The notes: generated from the sequence alone by a model not told the origin. Counted from the first letter of the stretch, positions 34,836-43,169 are shown. The stretch: 64,000 bases of DNA from a candidate division KSB1 bacterium (GCA_022566355.1 JADFJB010000004.1:16128-80127); one strand, 5' to 3'. Translations and numbers: made by a program.

Positions 34836-36060
34836 AATTGATAAATCCATTAATACAAATGTTGATTTCATTAAATCTTTCCAAATGTTAAATAGCGTAA
34901 ATAATTGGGTGATTTTTTTGGATCGTTATCGTGAAACAATTCAAAAAGTACTTCCTTGCAAAAGTATTACGTTATTTGAATATGATGAAAGAAAAAAATT
35001 GCATTTTGTCGCTGATGTATTTCCACAGAAATTTCATGGATTTGTAAATCACCAGTTGGAAGAGGGTATTATTTCCTGGGCTCAACTTCACAATGAAGTA
35101 TTTATTTCAGAAACAGAGTTTTGTTATGATGAATTTCATCCATCCAAATCCATATTTATGCCTTTGCACCAGAACAAACAACCAAGAGGTGTGATTGAAA
35201 TTTTACCGGAGAATTCCATTCATCTCGAAAATGGATCAGTCCTCAGCCATCTTAAAATATTATGTACTCTCATATCAGATAAAATAGAAATTCTCAAATT
35301 AAGCTCAAAATTAGCTGAAAAGGAGAGCATGCTTGAAAGAATTACCAACCAGTTTGAGATGACGAATAAAATGGTTTCGTTGGGTGAATTAGCCGGAAGT
35401 GTTGCACATGAAATCAATAATCCAATGACCACGATTCTGGGACGGCTGCAATTATTGATCGAGTCTAATTCATTACCCGATCAGGTACAAAATAAGATGA
35501 AAGTAATTGAAACCCAGGCTAATCGAGTATCAAAACTCATTCATGCACTCTTATCTTTTGCACGAGGAAATAATGAAAGTATCGACGAAGAAATAAACAT
35601 CAACCAGGTAATTAATAGTTCCTTGGATTTAACGTGCCATAATTTGAAGATTAATAAAATTGAAATAAGTACAAATTTAGTGGATGACTTGCCAGTAATA
35701 TATGGTAACCCGATTCAATTACAGCAGGTTTTTATTAATCTAATTAACAATGCCCAGCACGCAATGCAGGCCAAGGGAAAATTAACAATCGGGACTCGCC
35801 TTTTTGATGCAGGTGTTTGTATTACTATAAAAGATAATGGTTCCGGCATTGATCCCAAAGATCACGAAAAAATTTTTGAATTGCTTTACTCCACAAAAAA
35901 AACATCTGGTGGTACCGGATTAGGCTTATCAATATGCAAACAAATCGTACAGAAATATAACGGAACAATTTCAGTGGATAGCCAATTAGGCCAGGGAACA
36001 AAATTTGAAATTTATATTCCATTCAAAAGTAACCAAAAGAAACGGAAGTTGAGGAGATAG
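34816..36060 (+). CDS. NtrB-like soluble histidine kinase with GAF-like sensor
   Basis: A 414-residue cytoplasmic kinase. The N-terminal ~170 residues resemble a GAF-type sensor ('HQLEEGIISWAQLHNEVF', 'SIFMPLHQNKQPRGVIEI'); then a short coiled coil, the H-box 'ELAGSVAHEINNPMTTILG' (H198), and an ATPase domain with 'QVFINLINNAQHAM', 'DNGSGIDP' and 'GGTGLGLSIC'. The H-box type is that of NtrB/FleS kinases, whose partners are often sigma-54 activators. No such activator is in the window. ATG 34816 is chosen for its GGAG; GTG 34810 is the other option. Confidence 0.88.
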   Translation: MPLTMHEIDKSINTNVDFIKSFQMLNSVNNWVIFLDRYRETIQKVLPCKSITLFEYDERKKLHFVADVFPQKFHGFVNHQLEEGIISWAQLHNEVFISETEFCYDEFHPSKSIFMPLHQNKQPRGVIEILPENSIHLENGSVLSHLKILCTLISDKIEILKLSSKLAEKESMLERITNQFEMTNKMVSLGELAGSVAHEINNPMTTILGRLQLLIESNSLPDQVQNKMKVIETQANRVSKLIHALLSFARGNNESIDEEININQVINSSLDLTCHNLKINKIEISTNLVDDLPVIYGNPIQLQQVFINLINNAQHAMQAKGKLTIGTRLFDAGVCITIKDNGSGIDPKDHEKIFELLYSTKKTSGGTGLGLSICKQIVQKYNGTISVDSQLGQGTKFEIYIPFKSNQKKRKLRR

Positions 36061-36065
36061 AATTA

Positions 36066-37523
36066 ATGAAGAAGTACTATTCAATCTTACAAATATTAAC
36101 ATTTGTCTTATTAACTACAGTGAAATTATTTGGGCAAAATTATATCGAGCAAATATCTACTAAGAATGTCGATAATGGCATTCAAATAAATTTAGCAACA
36201 CATGCCTCGGTTTCTCATGAAATATTAAATTTTGACTCCCGGTCAACTACACTTGTCAAGATTTTTCCACTCACCATTCAGCAAGATAATAAAGATGCTC
36301 TATTGGCTTCATTAAGTGGATTAGGTATCGATATCCAAGCTTTAGAACTCGGTAATAATACTGTACTGCTGGCTTTTAAAAATGTCCTTTCGAATAGATT
36401 ATCCATAAAAACAAATGAGAGTAAAGATAAACTAAGGATCCACATTTTAGACAATCAGAAAATATCTAAATCAGTCGGGAAATCAAATTCACAATTATCT
36501 CAAGAATATTATCAAAAAGCAATGCAGCTTTTTGAAAGCGGGGAATATTCTGAGGCTTTAACTAAAGTACGTTCTGCCATAAAATTAAACCCTGGGTTTG
36601 CGGAAGCCTATTTTCTAGGTGGACAACTCCGTTATAAATTGAAAGATTGGGTAAAAGCCAAATATAATTTTAAAAAAGCAGCTATTTTAAAGGGCGAGTA
36701 TAGCGAAGCCAATAAATATCTGAATAAAATTAATTCGATAGAAAATGATTCTTTGACAGCACTGTCGAATATCAAAAACAATAGTGACAATGAAAGTGAT
36801 ATTAGCAGAAATAACAAAAGTAGTACCAATAGGTATAATGAAAGCAATATCACCAGTACGAGCGATAGTTTATCACAACCGGATTCAACCGTTCTTGCTA
36901 CAAGTGTAGTAGAAGTGCCGGAGGATCCCCGGGTTACAATAACTGACACAAACTCCGGTTTAAGCCCGGTGTCTGATTCTCCTGAAACTAATCCTTATGC
37001 ACCTTTAGCAGCACGGGCTTTCAATGCGAATTTCAATAACTATCTACAACTTGGCTTTTTTCTCCTAATCATAAGCTTTCTATTGGGGTGGATATTGTAT
37101 CTCAAAAAAAGTCGAAAATTGCTTCAATTGAAGAGTAAAAAACTGAATAAAAATCACTTTACAGAGGTTCTCAGTAAGATCCAGGAAAATATACAGGAAA
37201 AGAAGAAACCGAAAAAATCATTTCGAAAAGTACAAAATAAGCAACCGGGAGAAAATCGGAGTATGGAGAGCTTTAATGAGGATATAAATTCACAACGATC
37301 TTTTAAAGATGAATTCAATGAAAGACCTTTAAATCCGTTACCTTATGAAGGAGATCCAACGGAAAAGGTTTGCCAGTTTTCTTCGGTGGGGTATAGTGTT
37401 GAAGAAATTGCTCGTATGCTAAACATGGGAAAAGGTGAAGTAAAGCTAATCTTAAATTTTCGGGGACGTCATAGTCCTATGACTCCGCCCGATATGAGAT
37501 TTAATCTTGCTGAAACCGTTTAA
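36066..37523 (+). CDS. Membrane-anchored TPR protein with C-terminal HTH-like segment
   Basis: A 485-residue protein of mixed design. It has a signal peptide (about 1-23), a periplasmic N-terminal domain of beta-type strands, TPR units ('YYQKAMQLFESGEYSEALTK', 'AYFLGGQLRYKLKDWVKAKY') at about 140-215, a Ser/Asn-rich linker, one membrane helix (about 324-344), a basic region and a C-terminal 'GYSVEEIARMLNMGKGEVKL' that looks like a small HTH. Similar HTH-like ends occur in flagella-linked proteins such as DUF6115 types. A role linking envelope and cytoplasmic flagellar functions is inferred. Confidence 0.65.
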   Translation: MKKYYSILQILTFVLLTTVKLFGQNYIEQISTKNVDNGIQINLATHASVSHEILNFDSRSTTLVKIFPLTIQQDNKDALLASLSGLGIDIQALELGNNTVLLAFKNVLSNRLSIKTNESKDKLRIHILDNQKISKSVGKSNSQLSQEYYQKAMQLFESGEYSEALTKVRSAIKLNPGFAEAYFLGGQLRYKLKDWVKAKYNFKKAAILKGEYSEANKYLNKINSIENDSLTALSNIKNNSDNESDISRNNKSSTNRYNESNITSTSDSLSQPDSTVLATSVVEVPEDPRVTITDTNSGLSPVSDSPETNPYAPLAARAFNANFNNYLQLGFFLLIISFLLGWILYLKKSRKLLQLKSKKLNKNHFTEVLSKIQENIQEKKKPKKSFRKVQNKQPGENRSMESFNEDINSQRSFKDEFNERPLNPLPYEGDPTEKVCQFSSVGYSVEEIARMLNMGKGEVKLILNFRGRHSPMTPPDMRFNLAETV

Positions 37524-37542
37524 TGCTAAATTTTAGAACATC

Positions 37543-38226
37543 ATGAATGGAATTGGTTTAAAAAATTTACGAAACTTTTTTGTTAAGTCGGTTTTACCGG
37601 ATGTTTTTACCCAGAAATTCCAAGAAGGTGAATTAATTAAAGGGAAAATCATCCAGGCAATGTCTAAAAACGATTTCTTTATTTTAAATACAAAAGGAAT
37701 AAATTTGGTTGCCCAATCTAAAATTGCACTGTTCGCCGGAGATAAAATTGTCGGTAAAGTACTTAAAAACAAATCTCAAATAGAACTGAAATTAGTTGAA
37801 GTTAATGGTAACAAAATCCATCAGAATATGACTATTTCAAGTGAAGAAATTAATTATGCGCAGCTGCCTTTGCCGGAATCCTATTTTGGTAAGAAATCAT
37901 TTTTAGAAATATATCCGGATAAAGAAAATGGCAAGCGCAATGGCGGTAATCCAGCCCGTGACTCAGTTTACTTAATCATTAACAGTTCACTATTGAACCA
38001 TTTGGCAATAGATTTGAAATATGAAAATGAAAATCTGGCTGGAAAAATTTGGGTTGAACAACCAAAGTTGCGAGATTTTTTATCACAAAGAGTACCCGAG
38101 CTTGAAGAGTATTTAACCGATGAAAATATTAAATCAGTAGAATTGAAAATTCTTGACATGCAAAGAGAAATTGGTTCATTTAGAAAACAATGGATTGGTT
38201 TAGCAAATTTGGATATTCGGGCATAA
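37543..38226 (+). CDS. FliK-like (YlqG-like) protein
   Basis: A 227-residue protein. The N-terminal part has 'GKIIQAMSKNDFFILNTKGINLVAQSKIAL' followed by strands ending 'IELKLVEVN' (landmarks at about 34-90). The C-terminal half has 'HLAIDLKYENENLAGKIWVE' and 'LRDFLSQRVPELEEYL', which resembles the Flg_hook domain of FliK. In Bacillus a similar short FliK-like gene (ylqG) lies next to an FlhB C-domain homologue (ylqH); here the same pair is separated by one response regulator. The role may be in export switching. Identification is tentative. Confidence 0.55.
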   Translation: MNGIGLKNLRNFFVKSVLPDVFTQKFQEGELIKGKIIQAMSKNDFFILNTKGINLVAQSKIALFAGDKIVGKVLKNKSQIELKLVEVNGNKIHQNMTISSEEINYAQLPLPESYFGKKSFLEIYPDKENGKRNGGNPARDSVYLIINSSLLNHLAIDLKYENENLAGKIWVEQPKLRDFLSQRVPELEEYLTDENIKSVELKILDMQREIGSFRKQWIGLANLDIRA

Positions 38227-38250
38227 CTTTTTATGAAATTGAGATTAATA

Positions 38251-38616
38251 ATGTCTAAGAAAATAGTATTATTTGTAGATGATGAAATTGAGATTCTCGA
38301 AATTATAGAGGATGTCTTTAAGGACAGCCCCTTCAATGTTATCTGTGCCGAATCAGGAAAAACCGCTTTGGATTATTCAAAGAAGCATAAAATCAATTTA
38401 ATCGTTTGTGATCTAATACTAAATGATATATCAGGTTTAGAGGTGTTAACCCATTTTAAAGAAAATCATCCAAATACGTATCGAATCCTTACGACGGGAT
38501 ACTTGGATGAAAAGCAAGAGAATTATTGCAGAGAAATCGGTGTTTTCCAAAAAATTATACCAAAACCTTGGGATATCTATGAAATTCGGGATCAAATAAC
38601 AAAGGCAGTCGCTTGA
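38251..38616 (+). CDS. Single-domain response regulator
   Basis: A ~121-residue receiver with D10/D11, phosphosite D54 in 'LIVCDLILNDISG', 'RILTTGY' and 'KIIPKPWDIYEI'. The 'KPW' end is typical of regulators related to RpfG/hybrid-kinase receivers rather than CheY. ATG 38251 has GAGA upstream; an in-frame ATG at 38233 is an alternative. The stop overlaps the next start (TTGA). It is inserted between the FliK-like and the FlhB C-domain genes. Confidence 0.85.
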   Translation: MSKKIVLFVDDEIEILEIIEDVFKDSPFNVICAESGKTALDYSKKHKINLIVCDLILNDISGLEVLTHFKENHPNTYRILTTGYLDEKQENYCREIGVFQKIIPKPWDIYEIRDQITKAVA

Positions 38617-38891
38617 CATCAAAAAGGAATAAAGCCGTAGTTCTTAAATATGAACCTAAACTGCACCAGGCTCCTCAAATTGTCGGCAAGGGAGTTGGTT
38701 GCGTTGCAGACAAAATTCTTGATTTGGCTGAAGCAAATGATGTCCCTATTTTGGAAGACAATAATCTGATGCAATCTTTATATCCATTGATGGTAGGAGA
38801 AATGATACCAGAGATACTTTATCAACCTGTTGCTAAGATTCTTTCATTCATCATGAATTATCATCAGAATGAAGGATCGCAGGTTAGTTAG
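38613..38891 (+). CDS. FlhB C-terminal domain homologue (FlhX/YlqH-like)
   Basis: A 92-residue protein equal to the C-terminal part of FlhB after the cleavage site: 'KAVVLKYEPKLHQAPQIVGK', 'CVADKILDLAEANDVPILED', 'LMQSLYPLMVGEMIPEILYQ' and 'VAKILSFIM'. Such stand-alone copies (FlhX, YlqH) can replace or modulate the FlhB C-domain. It starts at TTG 38613. With full-length FlhB carrying NPIH in place of NPTH, this second copy may matter for export switching; that is inference. Confidence 0.85.
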   Translation: MTSKRNKAVVLKYEPKLHQAPQIVGKGVGCVADKILDLAEANDVPILEDNNLMQSLYPLMVGEMIPEILYQPVAKILSFIMNYHQNEGSQVS

Positions 38892-38978
38892 CATTGAATG
38901 TAAGCAGAGTTTCCTGTGTTAGGATTCATTGAATAATAGAATTGGATTAACTCATTCAAAAAAAAAGGAAGATTAATC

Positions 38979-39038
38979 ATGTTGGGAAAAATTGAAATTC
39001 ATTCATTAAAGAAGGGAGACCTGAAAAATGTATACTGA
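38979..39038 (+). CDS. Possible 19-codon leader ORF before the GAF gene
   Basis: ATG 38979 follows AAAGGAAG and opens a 19-codon frame (MLGKIEIHSLKKGDLKNVY) ending at 39038, overlapping the first codons of the GAF gene at 39028 in another frame. It could couple translation of the two, or be chance. No homology can be claimed for so short a product. Confidence 0.25.
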   Translation: MLGKIEIHSLKKGDLKNVY

Positions 39039-39519
39039 ACAATATGAAGATACCGCTGTTTTAGATATAGAACAGCTAGAGTTGGATTTCTTACAAAAGA
39101 AAACCGAACCGGGTATTCGAGAGATAATTGATGAATTAAAGAAAGAAATCGGGTATAACTGGGTGTCTTATTTCAGAAAAGATCCGGTTTCCGGAGTTTT
39201 GCAGGAAGTGGAGCTTGATGAAAGGGGATTTAATCTGATCGAAACCGTAACTTTCCGAAGTGGGAGTGGCTTATCAGCCTGGGTGGCCGAGCGCCAACGG
39301 CCGGTAGTCCTGAGCTCGGTGCATAAAAGCCAAAGATTTGAGAGTAATCCGATTAAATCGTTTATGTGTTGCCCGGTAATAAGAGATGGGAACACGGTGG
39401 GCGTGATTAACTTGGGTCATGCAAAAACCAATGCGTACAAGAAGGAAACTCTAAAAATGCTGAATCATATTCTTAACGTCCAAAATATAGAAGCCCTATG
39501 TCAAAACGAATACTCGTGA
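39028..39519 (+). CDS. GAF-domain protein
   Basis: A 163-residue cytoplasmic protein with a single GAF domain: 'IGYNWVSYFRKDPVSGVLQE', 'SGSGLSAWVAERQRPVVLSS' and 'FMCCPVIRDGNTVGVINLGH'. GAF domains bind small ligands or mediate signalling contacts. Its end overlaps the next gene by about 22 nt, suggesting it supplies a sensor function to the receiver-PAS-DHp protein. A GGGAG Shine-Dalgarno lies at 39013-39018. Confidence 0.82.
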   Translation: MYTEQYEDTAVLDIEQLELDFLQKKTEPGIREIIDELKKEIGYNWVSYFRKDPVSGVLQEVELDERGFNLIETVTFRSGSGLSAWVAERQRPVVLSSVHKSQRFESNPIKSFMCCPVIRDGNTVGVINLGHAKTNAYKKETLKMLNHILNVQNIEALCQNEYS

Positions 39520-40562
39520 TAGAAGATGATGAAAACCTTCAACTGATTGCTCGTCATATTTTAACCAATGCAGGATTCGATGTGATTTCTGCAATGACAG
39601 GAGAAGAAGGATTAGAGAAATTACTCAGTAAAAAGCCGGATTTAGTAATTCTTGATAATATGATGCCCCGTAAAAGTGGCGAGCAAGTTTTCGATGAAGT
39701 AATGGACGATCCAAAGTATCGATCTGTCGGCAAAATTCCATTTATAATGCTGACTGCTAAAGAGATGAAAAGAGAAAAAATTAGGGATTTTTTGGAAAGA
39801 GGGATGGCTGCCTTTTTATCGAAACCGTTTGGTCCAAAAGAACTATTGAATGTTATTCAGAATATTCTCACAACTCATGAGATCCAAGTTAAAGAACAGC
39901 ACCTGTTTAAAGTGATCAGCAAAGCAAAAGATTTTTTAAAAAATCTTGTGAATACCATCCCCGATGCTCTATTCATCGTTGATAAAGACGGCAAAATTAA
40001 TTTTTACAATGGCGGACATGTAGAAGTATTGCAATATCAAATATCCGACCTGGTTGGTCAAACATTTGATTCAATCACTAGTAAAGATTCTCCGTCGCTT
40101 TCAGAATTGATTAAATTATTGGATGACAAAGATAAATTGTGTAATGTTTCACTTAATTTAAAAGATCAAAACAATAATTTAGTGCCATTTAGTTTCTCAT
40201 TGGCAAAACTTTACAATCAACAGGATGAAATGATAGGCATTATTTTTATAGGTTCTGATATTTCTGAAATTAAAAGGCTTGAAAGAGAACTTGTCGAAAA
40301 AGAAAAATTGGCAATATTTTCTGAGACTGCCATAGCTATTAATCATGAAATCAATAACCCGTTAGCTCCAATTATTGGCAATGTACAACTACTTTTGGAA
40401 GATAAAATGCTGGAAGGTTCGGCACAAAAGAAATTGAAAGTCATATTTCGAAATGCAGTTAGGATCAAGGAAATCACACAAAAACTAAGGGATATTAGGC
40501 AACCCGTCCAAACCTCTTACCTTGGAGATACAAAAATGGTAGATTTGAGTGATTCGAATTAA
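39498..40562 (+). CDS. Receiver-PAS-DHp protein lacking an ATPase domain
   Basis: A 354-residue protein: receiver (D10/D11, D53 in 'LVILDNMMPRKSG'), a linker helix, a PAS domain ('LVNTIPDALFIVDKDGKINFYN') and a histidine-kinase dimerisation domain with H283 in 'AIAINHEINNPLAPIIGNVQ'. Only about 70 residues follow this histidine and none of the N-, G1- or G2-box motifs of the ATPase domain are present, so it cannot autophosphorylate by itself. It may be a phosphotransfer or decoy partner. The downstream sequence has stop codons and shows no continuation of the domain in other frames that I could find. Confidence 0.8.
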   Translation: MSKRILVIEDDENLQLIARHILTNAGFDVISAMTGEEGLEKLLSKKPDLVILDNMMPRKSGEQVFDEVMDDPKYRSVGKIPFIMLTAKEMKREKIRDFLERGMAAFLSKPFGPKELLNVIQNILTTHEIQVKEQHLFKVISKAKDFLKNLVNTIPDALFIVDKDGKINFYNGGHVEVLQYQISDLVGQTFDSITSKDSPSLSELIKLLDDKDKLCNVSLNLKDQNNNLVPFSFSLAKLYNQQDEMIGIIFIGSDISEIKRLERELVEKEKLAIFSETAIAINHEINNPLAPIIGNVQLLLEDKMLEGSAQKKLKVIFRNAVRIKEITQKLRDIRQPVQTSYLGDTKMVDLSDSN

Positions 40563-40786
40563 CCTATTTAGTCTCTAAATAATCTCACATTAACGCTCTT
40601 TTATGCAAAAAAGAAAACAAGTTTTTTTAAGAAAAAATTAATCTTGATATTGAATATTGAATTAATAATTTTATGATTTGAGAATAAACAGATTTTATGT
40701 TTAGTGCGATATTTGGATAATAACAACTGATTCTTTATTTTGGTTTTTGGGATCTCACATAAACAATAACTTAAAGGAAGATAGCC
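40563..40786. other. Non-coding gap with AT-rich hairpin
   Basis: No gene is seen. A 7-bp AT-rich stem (40565-40571 with 40575-40581, loop TCT) lies just after the preceding stop but has no T-run. The remainder is very AT-rich and may hold the promoter of the RmlC-like gene. Confidence 0.5.
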
Positions 40787-41245
40787 TTGATTGATGGAGT
40801 TCAAGTAAAAAAGTTAGTTACATATTGCGATGAGAGAGGTTTTTTTCGGGAAATCATTCGCGTTACCGATGATTTTTTTGGAGAAGGTTTTGGGCAATGG
40901 AGCGTTTCCAAAATGTACAATGGTGTAATCAAAGCCTGGCACATTCATCCAAACCAGGTGGACTGGTGGTACGTTCATTCGGGAGTTCTCAAAGTAGTTT
41001 TATATGACAAACGAGAAAACTCTTCAACGCACAAAGAACTAGTAGAGTTGTTTATGGGTGATAACCAACAAGCCCAGGTACTGAGAATCCCACATGGCGT
41101 TGCTCATGGATGTAAATGCATAAGTGGTCCGGCAACCCTGTTTTACATTACATCGAAAACTTATGATCCGGAAGAAGAAGGTCGCATACTTTATGATGAT
41201 CCTGACATTGGTTACGATTGGTTAAAAGGTTCAGAGATTACCTGA
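40787..41245 (+). CDS. RmlC-like cupin (dTDP-4-dehydrorhamnose 3,5-epimerase family)
   Basis: A 152-residue cupin of the RmlC-related family: 'RGFFREIIRVTDDFF', 'KAWHIHPNQVDWWYVHSGVLKVV' and 'LRIPHGVAHGCKCI'. Family members epimerise or isomerise nucleotide-linked 4-keto sugars. The start is TTG 40787 after AAAGGAAG. It is isolated between signalling genes and flgF, far from the sugar genes at 50402 onwards, yet could serve the same pathway. The exact substrate cannot be read from sequence. Confidence 0.75.
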   Translation: MIDGVQVKKLVTYCDERGFFREIIRVTDDFFGEGFGQWSVSKMYNGVIKAWHIHPNQVDWWYVHSGVLKVVLYDKRENSSTHKELVELFMGDNQQAQVLRIPHGVAHGCKCISGPATLFYITSKTYDPEEEGRILYDDPDIGYDWLKGSEIT

Positions 41246-41617
41246 ACCGAAATTTGACAATCAGACGTAAATTCTTCTTTAGTACTTCAATCATTATTCT
41301 GAATGGGGCAGTTTTGTGAATAATAAAAACAAACTTAATCGACTTTACCCCTTCTAAAACTTACCTGTTAAGGCTGGTTTCCCTTAAAATCATAGCGGAA
41401 AAACAATCCTGCTAAACTACAACAACATGGAAGAAGTTGCCGGTTTGTGTAATCTGCAATACTAGGTTAAAACTAGCTATGTTCACGGATTCTCCAGTAT
41501 AAATTAATAAATAACAATTAGTTATGGGATCACAAAGTTTTTAAGGAAAATGATTGAAAAGATGGCACGTTGATTGCGAAAAGATTTATGAATTGAACCA
41601 TTAATAGGAAAAAATCT
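41246..41617. other. Long non-coding leader upstream of flgF
   Basis: 372 nt without a gene. It contains a hairpin TTAAGG/CCTTAA (41368-41373 with 41382-41387), a second small stem around CTAG-N7-CTAG near 41465, and the sigma-54-type promoter at 41563-41577. The part upstream of the promoter is more GC-balanced than other spacers and could hold activator sites or a small RNA. I compared it by eye to cyclic-di-GMP (GEMM) riboswitches and saw no match. Confidence 0.55.
41563..41577 (+). promoter_or_regulatory. Sigma-54-type (-24/-12) promoter of flgF operon
   Basis: TGGCAC (41563-41568), five nt, TTGC (41574-41577) is a complete match to the consensus. The TTGC end lies 41 nt before ATG 41618, exactly as for the fliM promoter. 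Rod and hook genes under sigma-54 are known in Vibrio, Pseudomonas, Helicobacter and Campylobacter. Confidence 0.88.
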
Positions 41618-42346
41618 ATGATCAAAGGAATATATACAAGTGCTGTTGGAATGCAATCAAGAATGTTGGAAGAAGAAATTTCTGCGAACAACCTTGCGAA
41701 CCTGAATACCACCGGATTCAAAAAAGATACTGTTCATTTTAAAAAACTGCTTGATGGAAATATGGTTCAACTAAATTTTGATGGCAGTCAAGGCAGTTTA
41801 GCTGAATCACAAAATGTTCAGACTAATTTTGCCCAGGGAGAGTTAAAGGAAACAGGCAATTCACTCGATGTTGCACTTGACGGAACCGGATTTTTTACAG
41901 TTTTAACCGAAGATGGTGAAGCCTATACCAGGAATGGATATTTTCAATTGGATGAAGATGGACAATTGATGACAGCTAATGGATATAAGGTAATGGGGAC
42001 AGCAGGCCCGATTCAATTATTTCCCGGTCAGGTTGAAATTAGAGGGAATGGTGAGATTTACCAGAATAATGCTCTTGTAGATAAATTGAAAATTGTAGAT
42101 TTCCAAAAGCCTTATTCATTGCTAAAATTGGGAGAGTCGTTGTTCCAGGAGACTGATAATTCCGAAATGGTGGATGTGGGGAATACGATGTTTCGTCAAG
42201 GATATTTGGAAGAATCAAATGTAAATCCGATTTATGAAATGGTGAAATTGATTACAATTGCAAAGGCATTTCAGGCTGGTCAGAAAGCTATTCAGGCTCA
42301 AAACAACACCCTGGAAAAAGCTGTCAATTCAGTTGGAAGATTTTAA
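41618..42346 (+). CDS. flgF: Flagellar basal-body rod protein FlgF
   Basis: FlgF is part of the proximal rod. The 242-residue product starts 'MIKGIYTSAVGMQSRMLEEE', has 'NNLANLNTTGFKKDTVHFKK' and 'DVALDGTGFFTVLTEDGEAYTRNG' (landmarks), and ends in a rod-type helix 'ESNVNPIYEMVKLITIAKAFQ'. It precedes flgG, the standard order, and lies directly under the sigma-54-type promoter. Confidence 0.95.
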   Translation: MIKGIYTSAVGMQSRMLEEEISANNLANLNTTGFKKDTVHFKKLLDGNMVQLNFDGSQGSLAESQNVQTNFAQGELKETGNSLDVALDGTGFFTVLTEDGEAYTRNGYFQLDEDGQLMTANGYKVMGTAGPIQLFPGQVEIRGNGEIYQNNALVDKLKIVDFQKPYSLLKLGESLFQETDNSEMVDVGNTMFRQGYLEESNVNPIYEMVKLITIAKAFQAGQKAIQAQNNTLEKAVNSVGRF

Positions 42347-42367
42347 GATGAAAAAAGGAGTTTGTTT

Positions 42368-43156
42368 ATGATAAGGGCACTTCGTTCAGCAGCAACCGGT
42401 ATGTATGCACAAGAACTTTACGTTGATGTGATCGCAAATAATTTATCCAATGTGAATACGACAGGGTTTAAGAGAAGTAAAATAGAATTTCAAGATTTAT
42501 TATACAGCAAAATTCAAAGTGTCGGGGCTGAAAATGATCTAACCAATGCCACAAATGTGGCAATCCAAATTGGTCATGGCACCAGGCCAATGTCAATTGT
42601 TAAGCAATTCACTCAAGGAGATATTCAAACCACAGAAAATCCTCTGGATTTTGCAATAAACGGTGACGGCTTTTTCCAAATTCAGCTAGCTGATGGCACT
42701 TTAGCCTTTACCCGTGACGGGGCTTTCAAACTGTCTGCAGACGGGCAATTTGTAACAGCTGATGGTCTCATTTTAGAGCCGAGCATATCACTCCCCCAGG
42801 ATACGAAATCATTTTATGTAGGTCCGGATGGGGTAATCAGTGTAACTCTTTCAGGACAAACTGACCCGGAATCTATCGGGCAATTAGAGTTAGCAAGATT
42901 TATTAATCCTGCAGGTTTGGAAAGTCTTGGGAGAAATTTATTCATCCCGACCGTTGCTTCGGGAGAAGCTCAATTCGGAGCACCGGAAGATGAGGGTTTT
43001 GGCCGCATTCTCCAGGGTTTTTTAGAAGTTTCCAATGTAAATGTAGTGGAAGAAATGATTAACCTCATCATCGCTCAAAGAGCATACGAAATTAACTCGA
43101 AAGCGATTAAAACCGCAGATGAAATGCTCTCAACCGCTAATGGATTACATAGATAA
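42368..43156 (+). CDS. flgG: Flagellar distal rod protein FlgG
   Basis: FlgG builds the distal rod that crosses the periplasm. The 262-residue product has 'MIRALRSAATGMYAQELYVD', 'NNLSNVNTTGFKRSKIEFQD', 'FAINGDGFFQIQLADG' and the C-terminal 'LEVSNVNVVEEMINLIIAQR'. ATG 42368 is chosen because AAAAGGAG at 42353-42360 is well spaced; the TTG at 42362 is unlikely. Length is as expected (about 260). Confidence 0.97.
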   Translation: MIRALRSAATGMYAQELYVDVIANNLSNVNTTGFKRSKIEFQDLLYSKIQSVGAENDLTNATNVAIQIGHGTRPMSIVKQFTQGDIQTTENPLDFAINGDGFFQIQLADGTLAFTRDGAFKLSADGQFVTADGLILEPSISLPQDTKSFYVGPDGVISVTLSGQTDPESIGQLELARFINPAGLESLGRNLFIPTVASGEAQFGAPEDEGFGRILQGFLEVSNVNVVEEMINLIIAQRAYEINSKAIKTADEMLSTANGLHR

Positions 43157-43169
43157 TGTGAGGCAAACC

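Noticed and set aside
40565-40581. 7-bp hairpin after the receiver-PAS-DHp gene as a terminator
   Set aside because: The stem is almost all A-T with a 3-nt loop and no T-run; not convincing.
41246-41562. Cyclic-di-GMP (GEMM) riboswitch upstream of flgF
   Set aside because: The conserved GEMM core and paired stems could not be found, and the region lies upstream of the likely transcription start at about 41589.
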